64,000 nucleotides of DNA, from positions 124,001-188,000 of the forward strand of contig JAPLTF010000032.1 in assembly GCA_026398275.1 (NCBI GenBank), written 5' to 3'. Below, one piece after another: positions 17,794 to 27,257 of this stretch; the stretch's first letter is position 1, and the number at the start of each line of letters is the position of its first letter. The notes beneath the pieces are model-generated. The model saw only the letters and a program-made list of their open reading frames with translations. It ran no database searches and was not told where the DNA came from. The position numbers and the translations under genes were made by a program. The stretch comes from Verrucomicrobiota bacterium (lineage in GTDB: Bacteria; Verrucomicrobiota; Verrucomicrobiia; Chthoniobacterales; Terrimicrobiaceae).

Positions 17794-18666
17794 ATGTTTT
17801 CAATCCCGATATTAGCCACCGCGTTGACCCTTCATGCGCCCCGTCTGTTTGACGAGGACGCAGGGATGAGCTTCACGGGGTTTCTGACGAATTCCATTTT
17901 CGTCAGCATCTTCATTTCGGGGTTTGTGATCTGGCTCTGCCGGAGCGCGACACGCAAGATGCTGATCGTCCCCTCCCCGCTCCAGAACGCATTCGAGCTC
18001 GTGGTCGAGGGCCTCTACGACATGCTGGAGGAAATCGTTGGACGGCACATGATCGCGCGCACGTTCTCCTTCCTCGCCACGCTGTTTATTTTCATTCTTG
18101 CCTCGAACTGGTTCAGCCTCCTGCCGGGTGTGGGGTCGGTCGGATGGTCGCATGAGAAGCCGGGTCCATTCCTCAGCCTGCCGCACGTCGACACCCCGCT
18201 CCTCCGCCCGACCACAGCGGATCTGAACATGACGCTCGCGATGGCGCTCATCTTCATGGTCCTCTGGCTCTACTGGTCGCTCAGCGAGGTCGGCCTGAAA
18301 AATTTCCTGCTCCACCTGTTCGGCGTGAAGGGCGGGCTGAAGGGCTTCATGGCGTTCGCCCTGGCGCCGGTTTTCTTTTTTGTGGGGATTATCGAGGTCG
18401 TCTCGATCCTTTTCCGACCGGTTTCCCTGTCGCTCCGGTTGTTCGGCAACGTCTTCGCCGGGGAAAACCTTCTGAGCTCGATGATCACGCTCGGCCAGGA
18501 CCTCCATCTTCCGAAGTGGGTCGCCTTGATCGCCTCGATCACCATTCCCGTTCCGTTCTACTTCCTCGAACTGCTTGTGGGCATCCTGCAGGCGCTGGTG
18601 TTTATGCTGCTCTGCGCGGTGTATATCCAGCTCGCCACGAGCCATGACGAAGAGGAGGAACACTGA
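17794..18666 (+). CDS. atpB: F1Fo ATP synthase subunit a
   Basis: 290 residues with five to six membrane spans. The key helix reads VSLSLRLFGNVFAGE, holding the essential arginine that releases protons from the c-ring, and the last helix has FYFLELLVGILQALVFMLL. First gene of the atp operon; no atpI-type gene precedes it. The start is uncertain: the ATG at 17794 has no clear ribosome site, and an in-frame ATG at 17866 (MSFTGFLTNSIF) also fits. A 165-bp gap after the UDG gene may hold the promoter, but no convincing -35/-10 pair was found. Confidence 0.93.
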   Translation: MFSIPILATALTLHAPRLFDEDAGMSFTGFLTNSIFVSIFISGFVIWLCRSATRKMLIVPSPLQNAFELVVEGLYDMLEEIVGRHMIARTFSFLATLFIFILASNWFSLLPGVGSVGWSHEKPGPFLSLPHVDTPLLRPTTADLNMTLAMALIFMVLWLYWSLSEVGLKNFLLHLFGVKGGLKGFMAFALAPVFFFVGIIEVVSILFRPVSLSLRLFGNVFAGENLLSSMITLGQDLHLPKWVALIASITIPVPFYFLELLVGILQALVFMLLCAVYIQLATSHDEEEEH

Positions 18667-18736
18667 GACTTTTCCGCTGTGACCGTGGCTGGACTGCGGG
18701 CGGCGGGGATAAAAACAACAACAACAGAAAATACAT

Positions 18737-18979
18737 ATGAACCTTTACATCATAGCAGAGGCCGCTTCGGCGGTCACGGGAGTCACCGGAAGCCTCACCC
18801 TCGCCCTCGCCGGCGCAGGCGCAGCCATCGGCGTCGGGATGGTCGGATCGAAAGCCGCAGAGGCGGTCGGCCGCAATCCCGGAGCGTTCGGCAAGGTGCT
18901 CACGATCAGCATTCTTGGCATGGCGCTCTCCGAGGCGATCGCGATTTACGCGCTCATCCTCGCCTTCCAGGGCCGCTGA
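18737..18979 (+). CDS. atpE: F1Fo ATP synthase subunit c
   Basis: 80 residues, two helices joined by the polar loop VGRNPGAF (R46-N47-P48). The ion-binding carboxylate is E66 (LGMALSEAIAIYALI). The residues that mark sodium-coupled rings (Gln in helix 1, and Ser/Thr after the Glu) are not present: helix 1 reads GAGAAIGVGMVG and the Glu is followed by Ala-Ile. A proton-coupled ring is therefore expected. It sits between atpB and atpF as usual. Confidence 0.95.
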   Translation: MNLYIIAEAASAVTGVTGSLTLALAGAGAAIGVGMVGSKAAEAVGRNPGAFGKVLTISILGMALSEAIAIYALILAFQGR

Positions 18980-19040
18980 CAACATTCTCGGGGCCGCCCG
19001 TCCACCGGACGCGGCGGCGCCCGACCCATTTCTATCTCTC

Positions 19041-19550
19041 ATGGAAGCGCTCACTCAAATTCTCACAAACTTCGGGGTCAACTGGCAGAAATTCGGTGCC
19101 CAGGCGATCCTGTTCCTCATCGTCTATCTGGTTCTGAAGAAGTTCGCCTTCGGCCCGGCTGTCGCCATGTTCGAGGAGCGGCGCCGACGGATTGAGGAGG
19201 GCCAGCTCAACGCCGAAAAGATCAAAAAGCAGCTCGCCGAATCCGAGGTCCGCTGCCAGGAGATCCTGCGCAAGGCGAATGCCGATGCGCAGCGCATCAT
19301 CGAGGAGGGCCGCACGAGCAGCGAGGCCCACAGCCAGAAGGCCTCGCAGCAGGCGATCAAGGATGCCGAGAGCATCATCACCCGCGCCCATGAGACGGTC
19401 GTTCTCGACCGCGCCAAAATGGTGGCCGAGGTCAAACAGGAAATGATCCACCTCGTCGTGGACACCACCGCAAAGGTCGCCGGCCGGATCCTCACCAAGG
19501 ACGACCAGGCCCGCCTCGCCGAAGAAACCTCCAAGCAGGTCGCCGCCTGA
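19041..19550 (+). CDS. atpF: F1Fo ATP synthase subunit b
   Basis: 169 residues from the ATG at 19041. One N-terminal membrane span (FGAQAILFLIVYLVLKKFAF) is followed by a long charged helix (EERRRRIEEGQLNAEKIKKQ onward) forming the peripheral stalk. Length is typical. The open frame reaches back to 18915, but that part overlaps atpE, so the internal ATG is chosen. It ends 4 bp before atpH. Confidence 0.93.
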   Translation: MEALTQILTNFGVNWQKFGAQAILFLIVYLVLKKFAFGPAVAMFEERRRRIEEGQLNAEKIKKQLAESEVRCQEILRKANADAQRIIEEGRTSSEAHSQKASQQAIKDAESIITRAHETVVLDRAKMVAEVKQEMIHLVVDTTAKVAGRILTKDDQARLAEETSKQVAA

Positions 19551-19554
19551 TCGC

Positions 19555-19944
19555 ATGAAACTCAGCCGGGAAGCCAGACGCCAGGCCCGCGAGCTCTTCG
19601 CCATGACAGTCGTGGACGGCCGTCTCGACACATCGCGGCTGAACACCATCTTCGGCGAAGTCGCCGAAAAAAAACCTCGCGACTACATGCCAATCCTCAA
19701 GGAGCTGACCCGACTGGTCCGCCTTGAGGTGGCCAGCCACCACGCGGTGATCGAGAGCGCCACCCCGCTGGATCCCGCCAACATCCAGAAATACGAAGCC
19801 GGCCTCACGGCCCGCTTCGGCGAGCTCACCACCGAATTCCGCCTCAACCCCGCCCTGATCGGCGGGCTCCGCGTGCAGATCGGCAGCGACGTCTGGGACG
19901 GCAGCGTCCAGGCACGCCTCGAAGCCATCAAACAACAACGTTAA
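19555..19944 (+). CDS. atpH: F1Fo ATP synthase subunit delta, short form
   Basis: 129 residues, against about 175-180 for most delta subunits. The C-terminal part is recognisable (RLVRLEVASHHAVIESATPL and a glycine-rich LIGGLRVQIGSDVWDGSVQA ending with a basic tail), matching the conserved region that contacts subunit b. The N-terminal bundle that grips subunit alpha is only about 50 residues instead of about 90-100. The position between atpF and atpA confirms identity. No frameshift is evident; the gene simply begins later, 4 bp after atpF. Confidence 0.88.
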   Translation: MKLSREARRQARELFAMTVVDGRLDTSRLNTIFGEVAEKKPRDYMPILKELTRLVRLEVASHHAVIESATPLDPANIQKYEAGLTARFGELTTEFRLNPALIGGLRVQIGSDVWDGSVQARLEAIKQQR

Positions 19945-19956
19945 TTTTTACCAACC

Positions 19957-21491
<1,535 letters not shown>

Positions 21492-21492
<1 letters not shown>

Positions 21493-22358
21493 TGGCCAAC
21501 CTGCGCGACATCCGGCGGCGGATCAAATCCGTCAAAAATACGGCCCAGATCACCAAGGCCATGCAGATGGTTGCGGCCTCGAAGATGCGCAAGGCCCAGC
21601 AGGCCGCCATCAACGGACGCGACTACGCGCAGCTCATGAACCGGGTCATCGTCTCGCTCCGCGACACCGTGGATCCGACCACGCATCCGCTCCTCGCCCG
21701 CCGCGAGGTGAAGCACGAACTCGTCCTGCTTTTCAGCACGGACAAAGGCCTGTGCGGCGGACTCAACACGAACCTCTTCCGCGAGGCCATGGAGTTCAAT
21801 CCCGAGACCACGTCGTTTGTCTCGGTCGGCCGCAAGGGCACGCAGTTCCTCGCGCGCATGAACCGGAAGATGCTCGCCGATTTCCCGCTCCGCGATCATC
21901 CGAATTTCCTCGAGACCAAGTCGATCTCGAAGTTCTGCATGGAGAAGTTTCTCGACGGCACGGTGGACAAGGTCACCGTCCTGTTCCCGATGTTCGTCAA
22001 CACGCTTTCCCAGGTTCCGAAAGCCATGCCCCTCCTTCCGCTGACCAGCTTCGAGGAGATCGGCCTCACCAACGAGTATGGCGAGGTCACATCGCTCGAG
22101 GGAGGAATCCTCTTCGAGCCGGCAGCCGAATCCGTCCTGGATGCCATCCTGCCCGCCTACATCCACTTCGGCGTTTACCAGACGCTCCTCGGAACCCGCG
22201 CGTCCGAACAGAGCGCCCGCATGGTCGCCATGAAAAGCGCCACCGACAACGCCAGGAACCTCGTCAAGGACCTCACTCTCGAATACAACAAAGCCCGCCA
22301 GGCCAGCATCACCAACGAGATCCTCGAGATCTCGACCGCCCAGCTCGCGCTCGGGTAG
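21492..22358 (+). CDS. atpG: F1Fo ATP synthase subunit gamma
   Basis: 288 residues, the central rotor stalk. The N-terminal helix reads MANLRDIRRRIKSVKNTAQI with TKAMQMVAASKMRKAQ, and the C-terminal helix ends SARMVAMKSATDNARNLVKD with YNKARQASITNEILEISTA, both diagnostic. Length is normal and the C-terminus is complete. In the usual order atpD (beta) and atpC (epsilon) would follow at once. Instead the sequence enters an hlyD-type remnant within a few bases of the stop. Confidence 0.96.
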
Positions 22359-22359
22359 C

Positions 22360-22596
22360 AGGCCGGACATCACGAACCGGGACATCGGGTTCGTCCACAC
22401 CGGCCTCGCGGCCGAGGTCGAGGTGGACAGCTTTCCGGCGCGCGAATACGGGCGCATTGACGGCAAGCTGATCTTTGTCGGCTCCGACGCCCTGCCTCCC
22501 ACCCAGGCGAAGCCGTTCTACAGCTTCCCCGCAAAAATCGAGATTTCACGCCAGAGCCTCGGCGTCCATGGCGTCGAAGTCCCGCTGCAATCAGGA
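22360..22596 (+). pseudogene. 3' remnant of an HlyD-type membrane fusion protein gene
   Basis: About 79 codons without a start. The frame reads NRDIGFVHTGLAAEVEVDSF, then PAREYGRIDGKLIFVGSDAL, and ends ISRQSLGVHGVEVPLQSG. This is the C-terminal beta-barrel signature of type I secretion adaptors (a D-I-G-F-V...V-x-V-x-F-P...YG-x-x-x-G-K pattern and a final L-x-x-G-M element). The homology breaks where the G-M motif should be, at 22596. It begins directly after atpG and is not related in detail to the DevB-like gene at 15825. Confidence 0.75.
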
Positions 22597-22669
22597 CATC
22601 CATCGGGCCAATGGGATGTCCGGCGGCCTCCAGCGAGGCGCGGATGGTCGCGGCATGGGACGACGTCAT
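22583..22669 (-). pseudogene. Remnant of a VapC-type PIN-domain toxin gene
   Basis: On the minus strand 29 codons read MTSSHAATIRASLEAAGHPI then GPMDVLIAA. VapC toxins carry IRAxLExxGxPIGxxDxLIAAHA with the conserved second-half aspartate, so the match is good over about 23 residues. It starts at the end of the corrinoid-activator gene and breaks at 22583. There it overlaps the end of the hlyD remnant on the other strand by about 14 bp. Too short to be functional; no vapB partner is seen. Confidence 0.6.
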
Positions 22670-24240
22670 ACCAGAGAGAGATGGTCGAGGTAGAGGTCCT
22701 CAAATCCGGGATCGAGGTTCAGCTCGATGGTTTTGGCGTCGAGGTCGGCCATTTCCGCGGCGAGCGAGCGGTCGAGCATGGCGAGGTAGGCGCCGCCGAG
22801 CGATGTGTTGCCGACGGCGGAGATCTGCTTTTCGGTGAAGCCCGGGAGCAGTCCGCAGGCGATGGCGTTCGGGATCGACAGGTGGAGTCCGAATCCGCCC
22901 GCCAAAAACAGCCGGCCGATCGCGGAGGCGGGCAGGCCCTGAAGATTCAGCAATGTCTCGATCCCTGCAGCGATCGCGGCCTTGGCCTGAAGAAGCAATG
23001 CGACATCCACCTCTCCGATGCGCAGGTCCGGAAGTCCGGGCGAGAGGAGGAAGCTGAGGCCGTTTTCCTCCTGGCGGAAATGCGCGGGGCACGCGTCCAC
23101 AAGGCTCCGGTTGAAGCGCCCGTTTTCCTGCAGCAGCCCAACGCGCCGGCCTGCCGCGAGGAAATCCACATACGCGGATCCCGTGATCCCGTGCGGGGAC
23201 GCGCAGGGGCCGCCGATCGTTTCGAAGCCGACGCCGAAGGGATCGGCCTGCAAAGTGATTTTTCCGACGACCCCCTGCGCGGCCCGCATCCCGCAGAGGA
23301 GCCCGCATCCTTCAAAGGCCGGCCCCGCCGCGGTCGCGCAGGAAAGATTTCCCTTCGGTCCGCAGAGCAGGATTTCGCCGTTTGTCCCGACGTCGACAAG
23401 CAGCTGCGGGCCGTCGCCATAGCGGACTCCGCAGCACGCGGCCCCGGCGGAAATATCCGCGCCGACATAGGCGGAGATGCCCGGGAGAAAAATGACGCGC
23501 GCCTCGCGCGGGAGGCCGAACATGTCGCCCGCAAATTCCCGCTGGTCGAGGAATGCCGGCGTGAAGGGCACCATGCCAAGCGGCGTGGGATCGATGCCGC
23601 AGGCCAGGTGCAGCATCGTGGTGTTCCCCGCCACGACCACTCCCGCCACGTCGGAGACCGCCGCCCCGGACTGCTTGAACAACTCCTTCAGCAGCGGGTG
23701 AAATGTCTTCTTCCAAAAGTCGTCCTTCAAGAGCCCGATGTTCGCCTTGTCGGTCTGGCAGAGATGGATCCTCGTGAGGACATTGTCTCCGCGGGAAACC
23801 TGCGCGTTCAGAGCCGTGGCCCTGGCGAGAACCTTTCCGCTGGCCAGCTCCGCGAGCAGCATGGCCACGGTCGTTGTGCCGATGTCGAGCGCCACGCCCA
23901 GCGTTCCCGGCTCGGTGAAAATCGGATCGCTGCCGACCGGCACGCCGGTCTGAAAATCGCTGACCACCGAGGGCGGATGCGAGAGCAGCGAGCGCCCCGG
24001 AATCGCAATGCGGATCGAGTCTCCCGCGCTGACATGATGCTGGCAGGCGAGCAGATCCTGCGGCGGATCTCCCTGCAAAATCACATGGCATCCCCGGCAC
24101 AGCCCGCGCTGGCTGCAGCGCGTGTTGAGCGGATACCCGGCGGATTCCAAAATCTCCGCAAGCGTCCGCTCCAGCCCGTCCGCTACCAGGTGGCGCAGGC
24201 GGCCGCCGGACTCGACCTCGATGGCGATGGAATTATTCAC
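22666..24240 (-). CDS. Corrinoid-enzyme activator: [2Fe-2S] ferredoxin plus ASKHA ATPase (RACE/RamA-like, DUF4445)
   Basis: 524 residues from a GTG at 24240, 2 bp after the stop of the methyltransferase gene; an ATG at 24297 overlapping that gene is the alternative. An N-terminal ferredoxin domain has C42-x5-C48-x2-C51-x14-C66 (NTRCSQRGLCRGCHV, then LLACQ). The C-terminal ASKHA ATPase has ALDIGTTTVAMLL (phosphate-1), GVVVAGNTTMLHL, LLVDVGTNGEIL (phosphate-2) and AGGFGLHLSIPNA. Proteins of this family use ATP and an electron donor to re-reduce Co(II) corrinoid in methyltransferases. The adjacent homocysteine methyltransferase gene suggests methionine-synthase repair as the job. That link is inferred from position. 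Confidence 0.9.
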   Translation of the reverse strand: MNNSIAIEVESGGRLRHLVADGLERTLAEILESAGYPLNTRCSQRGLCRGCHVILQGDPPQDLLACQHHVSAGDSIRIAIPGRSLLSHPPSVVSDFQTGVPVGSDPIFTEPGTLGVALDIGTTTVAMLLAELASGKVLARATALNAQVSRGDNVLTRIHLCQTDKANIGLLKDDFWKKTFHPLLKELFKQSGAAVSDVAGVVVAGNTTMLHLACGIDPTPLGMVPFTPAFLDQREFAGDMFGLPREARVIFLPGISAYVGADISAGAACCGVRYGDGPQLLVDVGTNGEILLCGPKGNLSCATAAGPAFEGCGLLCGMRAAQGVVGKITLQADPFGVGFETIGGPCASPHGITGSAYVDFLAAGRRVGLLQENGRFNRSLVDACPAHFRQEENGLSFLLSPGLPDLRIGEVDVALLLQAKAAIAAGIETLLNLQGLPASAIGRLFLAGGFGLHLSIPNAIACGLLPGFTEKQISAVGNTSLGGAYLAMLDRSLAAEMADLDAKTIELNLDPGFEDLYLDHLSLV

Positions 24241-24242
24241 AA

Positions 24243-25127
24243 TCAGGCCAATGCCCCCGCCATGGCGGCGAGGTGGGCGGGAGTCGTGCCGCAGCATCCC
24301 CCGATGATCGAGATTCCGGCATCGCGCAGGCGCAGAGCGGCGGCGGCCATCTCCTCCGGCGTGGCGTCGTAGACGACTCCCTCCGGCGTGGACTTTGGTG
24401 CGCCGGCATTCGGCTGCAGGATCGCGGGGGCGGATCCGGCGGCGGCCTTCAATTCCTTTGCCAGAGCCGCGTAGTCGTCCAGGCTCAGATCGGTTCCGCA
24501 GTTGGCCCCGACGATGTCCGCGCCCGCCTCAAGCGCCGCCGCGATGGCATCGCCCACCGGCGTGCCCATCATCGTGCGGAACCCGTCCGCGGATTTTTGA
24601 AAAGCATACGTCACCACGACCGGAAGTCCGGAAACCGACTTTGCCGCGCGAACCCCCACAGCCGCCTCGGCGGGATCGCTCATCGTCTCGACCAGAATCG
24701 CATCCGCCCCACCCTCGACAAGCGCCCCGATCTGCTCGCTGAAGATCGCGAGCAACTGATCTTCGGTCGTATCGCCCAGCGGCTCGAGAAAATCCCCGAA
24801 CGGCCCGACATCGCCGAAGACCCAGCCATCGGGACCCGCCGCCGCCCGTGCGAGCGCGGCCGCTTTCCGGTTCCAATTGAGGACCTGATCGCCGAGACCG
24901 TGGCGCTCGAGCATCGTCCGCGTTCCGCCGAAAGAATTTGTCGTGATCAGTCGGCAGCCGGCCTGTGCGTAGGCCGAGTGGACGGCACCCACGTCGGCCG
25001 CCCGCTCCTCGTTCCATCGCATTCCACATTCCCCCGGAGTAAGACCACGAAGCATGAGCTGGGTTCCCATCGCGCCGTCGCAAACCACGACGCCGGATCG
25101 GCAGACTGAGAGGAGATCAGATTTCAT
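24243..25127 (-). CDS. Homocysteine S-methyltransferase (MetH N-terminal / BHMT family)
   Basis: 294 residues. Starts VVVCDGAMGTQLMLRG, continues LITTNSFGGTRTMLERHGL, and carries the three zinc-binding cysteines in VGANCGTDLS and IIGGCCGTTPAHLAAMA. It transfers a methyl group to homocysteine to give methionine. This is only the Hcy-binding half of MetH: folate, cobalamin and activation domains are absent, so it is either a stand-alone methyltransferase (for example using S-methylmethionine or betaine) or one part of a split MetH. The corrinoid activator follows 2 bp downstream, favouring a corrinoid-linked role. Confidence 0.88.
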   Translation of the reverse strand: MKSDLLSVCRSGVVVCDGAMGTQLMLRGLTPGECGMRWNEERAADVGAVHSAYAQAGCRLITTNSFGGTRTMLERHGLGDQVLNWNRKAAALARAAAGPDGWVFGDVGPFGDFLEPLGDTTEDQLLAIFSEQIGALVEGGADAILVETMSDPAEAAVGVRAAKSVSGLPVVVTYAFQKSADGFRTMMGTPVGDAIAAALEAGADIVGANCGTDLSLDDYAALAKELKAAAGSAPAILQPNAGAPKSTPEGVVYDATPEEMAAAALRLRDAGISIIGGCCGTTPAHLAAMAGALA

Positions 25128-25242
25128 CGTGGCGGATCATCCTTGTCCAGAGCTTCGCATTCAATCGGAAAATTCTGAAAATCCTGAAGCATGGAAGACT
25201 CAGAATCCTCTTGTGGATATCACAGAAATCTATTGACCGAAG

Positions 25243-25277
25243 TGGGGAAAAATGGTGAAAGGTGGGACTATGTGGCG
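25243..25277 (+). promoter_or_regulatory. MraZ boxes upstream of the dcw cluster
   Basis: Four TGGNN pentamers (TGGGG, TGGTG, TGGGA, TGGCG) stand at 25243, 25253, 25263 and 25273, each separated by exactly 5 bp. This is the known binding pattern of MraZ, which binds TGGGN repeats spaced by 5 nt in its own promoter. The last box ends 28 bp before the mraZ ATG, so binding would block transcription start or elongation into the cluster. Confidence 0.85.
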
Positions 25278-25305
25278 GATTGGGCCACTTTATATCCACT
25301 AACTC

Positions 25306-25761
25306 ATGGGGCAGGAATCCACAAAGGCGACGATTTACTCCGGCACGTTCCCGCGTTCATTGGACGCGAAGAAGCGTGTTGCGATTCCGTCTGCGTGGGT
25401 TTCCGGCGAGGGCGAGGAGTTTCATGTCGCCCCCCATCCCGGCGAGCGGATGCTGATGGTGATGCGGCAGGAGGAGTTGGGGAAATGGGAGCAGCGGTTC
25501 CAGGAATCCACCAAGCTGACCGCCCAGCAGAAGCGCGGAGCGATCCGGGCATTCTACGCCTCGGCCCGGGCTGTGAGCACCGACAAGCAGGGGCGGATCC
25601 TTCTTCCCGAATCCCATTGCGAGTGGGCGCAGCTCGACGGTGAGGTCGTTTTTCTCGGCTCGCCCGGCCGGATTGAAATCTGGTCCGTGAAGAACTTCCA
25701 GGCGAACGAAGCCACCAACCGGTCTGCGCTGCAGGCCGCCGCCGAGGAGAGCGGCCTTTGA
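25306..25761 (+). CDS. mraZ: Transcriptional regulator MraZ
   Basis: 151 residues with the two AbrB-like swapped-hairpin repeats: YSGTFPRSLDAKKRVAIPSAW at the N-terminus and ASARAVSTDKQGRILLPESH in the second half. The D-x-K-x-R-x-x-x-P signature is present in both. It forms a ring that binds tandem TGGGN boxes and represses the dcw operon; four such boxes lie just upstream. First gene of the cluster, 135 bp before rsmH. Confidence 0.95.
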   Translation: MGQESTKATIYSGTFPRSLDAKKRVAIPSAWVSGEGEEFHVAPHPGERMLMVMRQEELGKWEQRFQESTKLTAQQKRGAIRAFYASARAVSTDKQGRILLPESHCEWAQLDGEVVFLGSPGRIEIWSVKNFQANEATNRSALQAAAEESGL

Positions 25762-25896
25762 GATGAAACCACAATGAGGAAATCAACCTGATGGCAAAAG
25801 GCGGCCGGACATTTTTCTTCGGATTCCATCCCGGGAAATCCGGAGATGGAAAACCCACCGGACACGCCACCATTAAAATCCGACCCCGGAACGCAT

Positions 25897-26892
25897 ATGA
25901 ACTTCTTGGATTGCGAAGACCTGCTGGAAACACTCTTGGAAAAAACTGACGAGAACGGCCCCGTTTACCATGTCCCGGTGATGCTGGACGAGGTGGCGGC
26001 CCTGCTGCGCCCCGCGCCGGGAATGTTGTTTTTGGATGGAACCGTCGGGGGGGGCGGGCACAGCGAGCGCCTTTTGGAATGCGGAGCCGAGGTCATCGGG
26101 CTCGATCAGGATGTCGAAGCCATTGAGGAGGCGCGCCGGAGGCTGGCGCGGTTCGGATCCCGCCTCAGGCTCGTGGAGGCGAACTTCCGTGAGGCGGAAG
26201 GCGTGCTGGATGATCTGGGCGAGAGGCGCGGCCTCGCGGGCGCGCTGCTGGATATCGGGGTCTCGTCGCACCAGCTCGACACGGCGGAGCGGGGGTTTGC
26301 GCTGATGAAGGACGGCCCGCTCGACATGCGGATGAGCCGCGCTTCGGCCCTGAGCGCCGCGGACCTTGTGAACACGAGCCCGGTCGCGGATCTGGCAAAG
26401 ATTTTCCGGGAATACGGCGACGAGCCGCGCGCGATGCAGATCGCCGCACGGATCGGTGCCCTGCGGGTGCAGCATCCGTTCGCGACAACCTTCGACCTCG
26501 CGGCCGCGGTCTCCTCCGTGGCCCCGCGAACGAGCGGCCGGCATCCGGCCACCAGGGTTTTCCAGGCGCTGCGGATCGCGGTCAACGACGAGCTGGGAGC
26601 GTTGAAGGAGGCGCTTGAAACCATCCCCGCCAACCTCGCTCCCGGCGGACGGCTCGCGGTGATCACCTTCCACTCGCTCGAGGACCGGATCGTCAAACAC
26701 TTCTTCCGCGACCACAGCCAGGAGTGGGTTGACCGGCCGGAGTGGCCGGAGCCGCGCCGCAACCCCAACCGCATTTTCCGGCTTCTCACACCCCATCCCA
26801 TGGATGCGGGCGCCGAAGAAATTGCGAACAACCCCCGCGCACGGAGCGCCAAGCTCCGCGTCGTGGAAAAACTGAAGGAGACCACGCCATGA
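25897..26892 (+). CDS. rsmH: 16S rRNA (cytosine-1402-N4) methyltransferase RsmH (MraW)
   Basis: 331 residues from the ATG at 25897. The ATG at 25846 adds 17 residues but has no room for a ribosome site, so the inner one is preferred (CGGAA 5 nt upstream). Motifs: YHVPVMLDEVAALL, the SAM loop FLDGTVGGGGHSERLL, GLDQDVEAIEEARRRL, LLDIGVSSHQLDTAERGFAL, FQALRIAVNDELGAL and VITFHSLEDRIVKHFF. The enzyme methylates C1402 in 16S rRNA and is a fixed member of dcw clusters. The stop overlaps ftsL (ATGA). Confidence 0.96.
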   Translation: MNFLDCEDLLETLLEKTDENGPVYHVPVMLDEVAALLRPAPGMLFLDGTVGGGGHSERLLECGAEVIGLDQDVEAIEEARRRLARFGSRLRLVEANFREAEGVLDDLGERRGLAGALLDIGVSSHQLDTAERGFALMKDGPLDMRMSRASALSAADLVNTSPVADLAKIFREYGDEPRAMQIAARIGALRVQHPFATTFDLAAAVSSVAPRTSGRHPATRVFQALRIAVNDELGALKEALETIPANLAPGGRLAVITFHSLEDRIVKHFFRDHSQEWVDRPEWPEPRRNPNRIFRLLTPHPMDAGAEEIANNPRARSAKLRVVEKLKETTP

Positions 26893-27257
26893 ACGCCAAC
26901 CGCAGAAAGCAAGTCAATCCCGTCCACCTGTCCTCGCTCATCCGATGCATGCTGGTCGCCCTCTTCGTCGGCGTCAGCGCGCTGTTCTTTCTCTTCATCA
27001 AAAACCAGCAGTTCGCGCTGGCGGAGGAGATCCGGCAGATGGAGCGGAAGATCGCCAACGTCCGCTCGCAGAACGAGACCCTGCTGGCCCATGTCACGGA
27101 GCTCTCCTCCCGCCGGATGCTGCAGCAGCGGATCGCGGAGGGCTTTATCTCCATGAAGCTCATCCAGGATAACGCGATCGCCCGCCTGACGCCTCCCGCG
27201 CAGGCCACGGCCGATGGCGTCCTCCGCACGGCCTTCAACGAAGGCGTCCGCCAATGA
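26889..27257 (+). CDS. ftsL: FtsL-like division protein
   Basis: 122 residues from the ATG at 26889, overlapping the rsmH stop by 4 bp. It has a short basic cytoplasmic tail, one membrane span (CMLVALFVGVSALFFLFIK) and a periplasmic coiled coil (QFALAEEIRQMERKIANVRS onward) of about 45 residues. Sequence conservation in FtsL is low; identity rests on size, topology and place between rsmH and ftsI. FtsL pairs with FtsB and FtsQ to activate FtsWI. The stop overlaps ftsI (ATGA). Confidence 0.85.
   Translation: MNANRRKQVNPVHLSSLIRCMLVALFVGVSALFFLFIKNQQFALAEEIRQMERKIANVRSQNETLLAHVTELSSRRMLQQRIAEGFISMKLIQDNAIARLTPPAQATADGVLRTAFNEGVRQ

Noticed and set aside
22597-24372. Plus-strand open frame continuing from the hlyD remnant through the corrinoid-activator gene
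   Set aside because: Only the first part (to 22596) has protein homology; the rest is antisense to a gene with clear ferredoxin and ATPase motifs.
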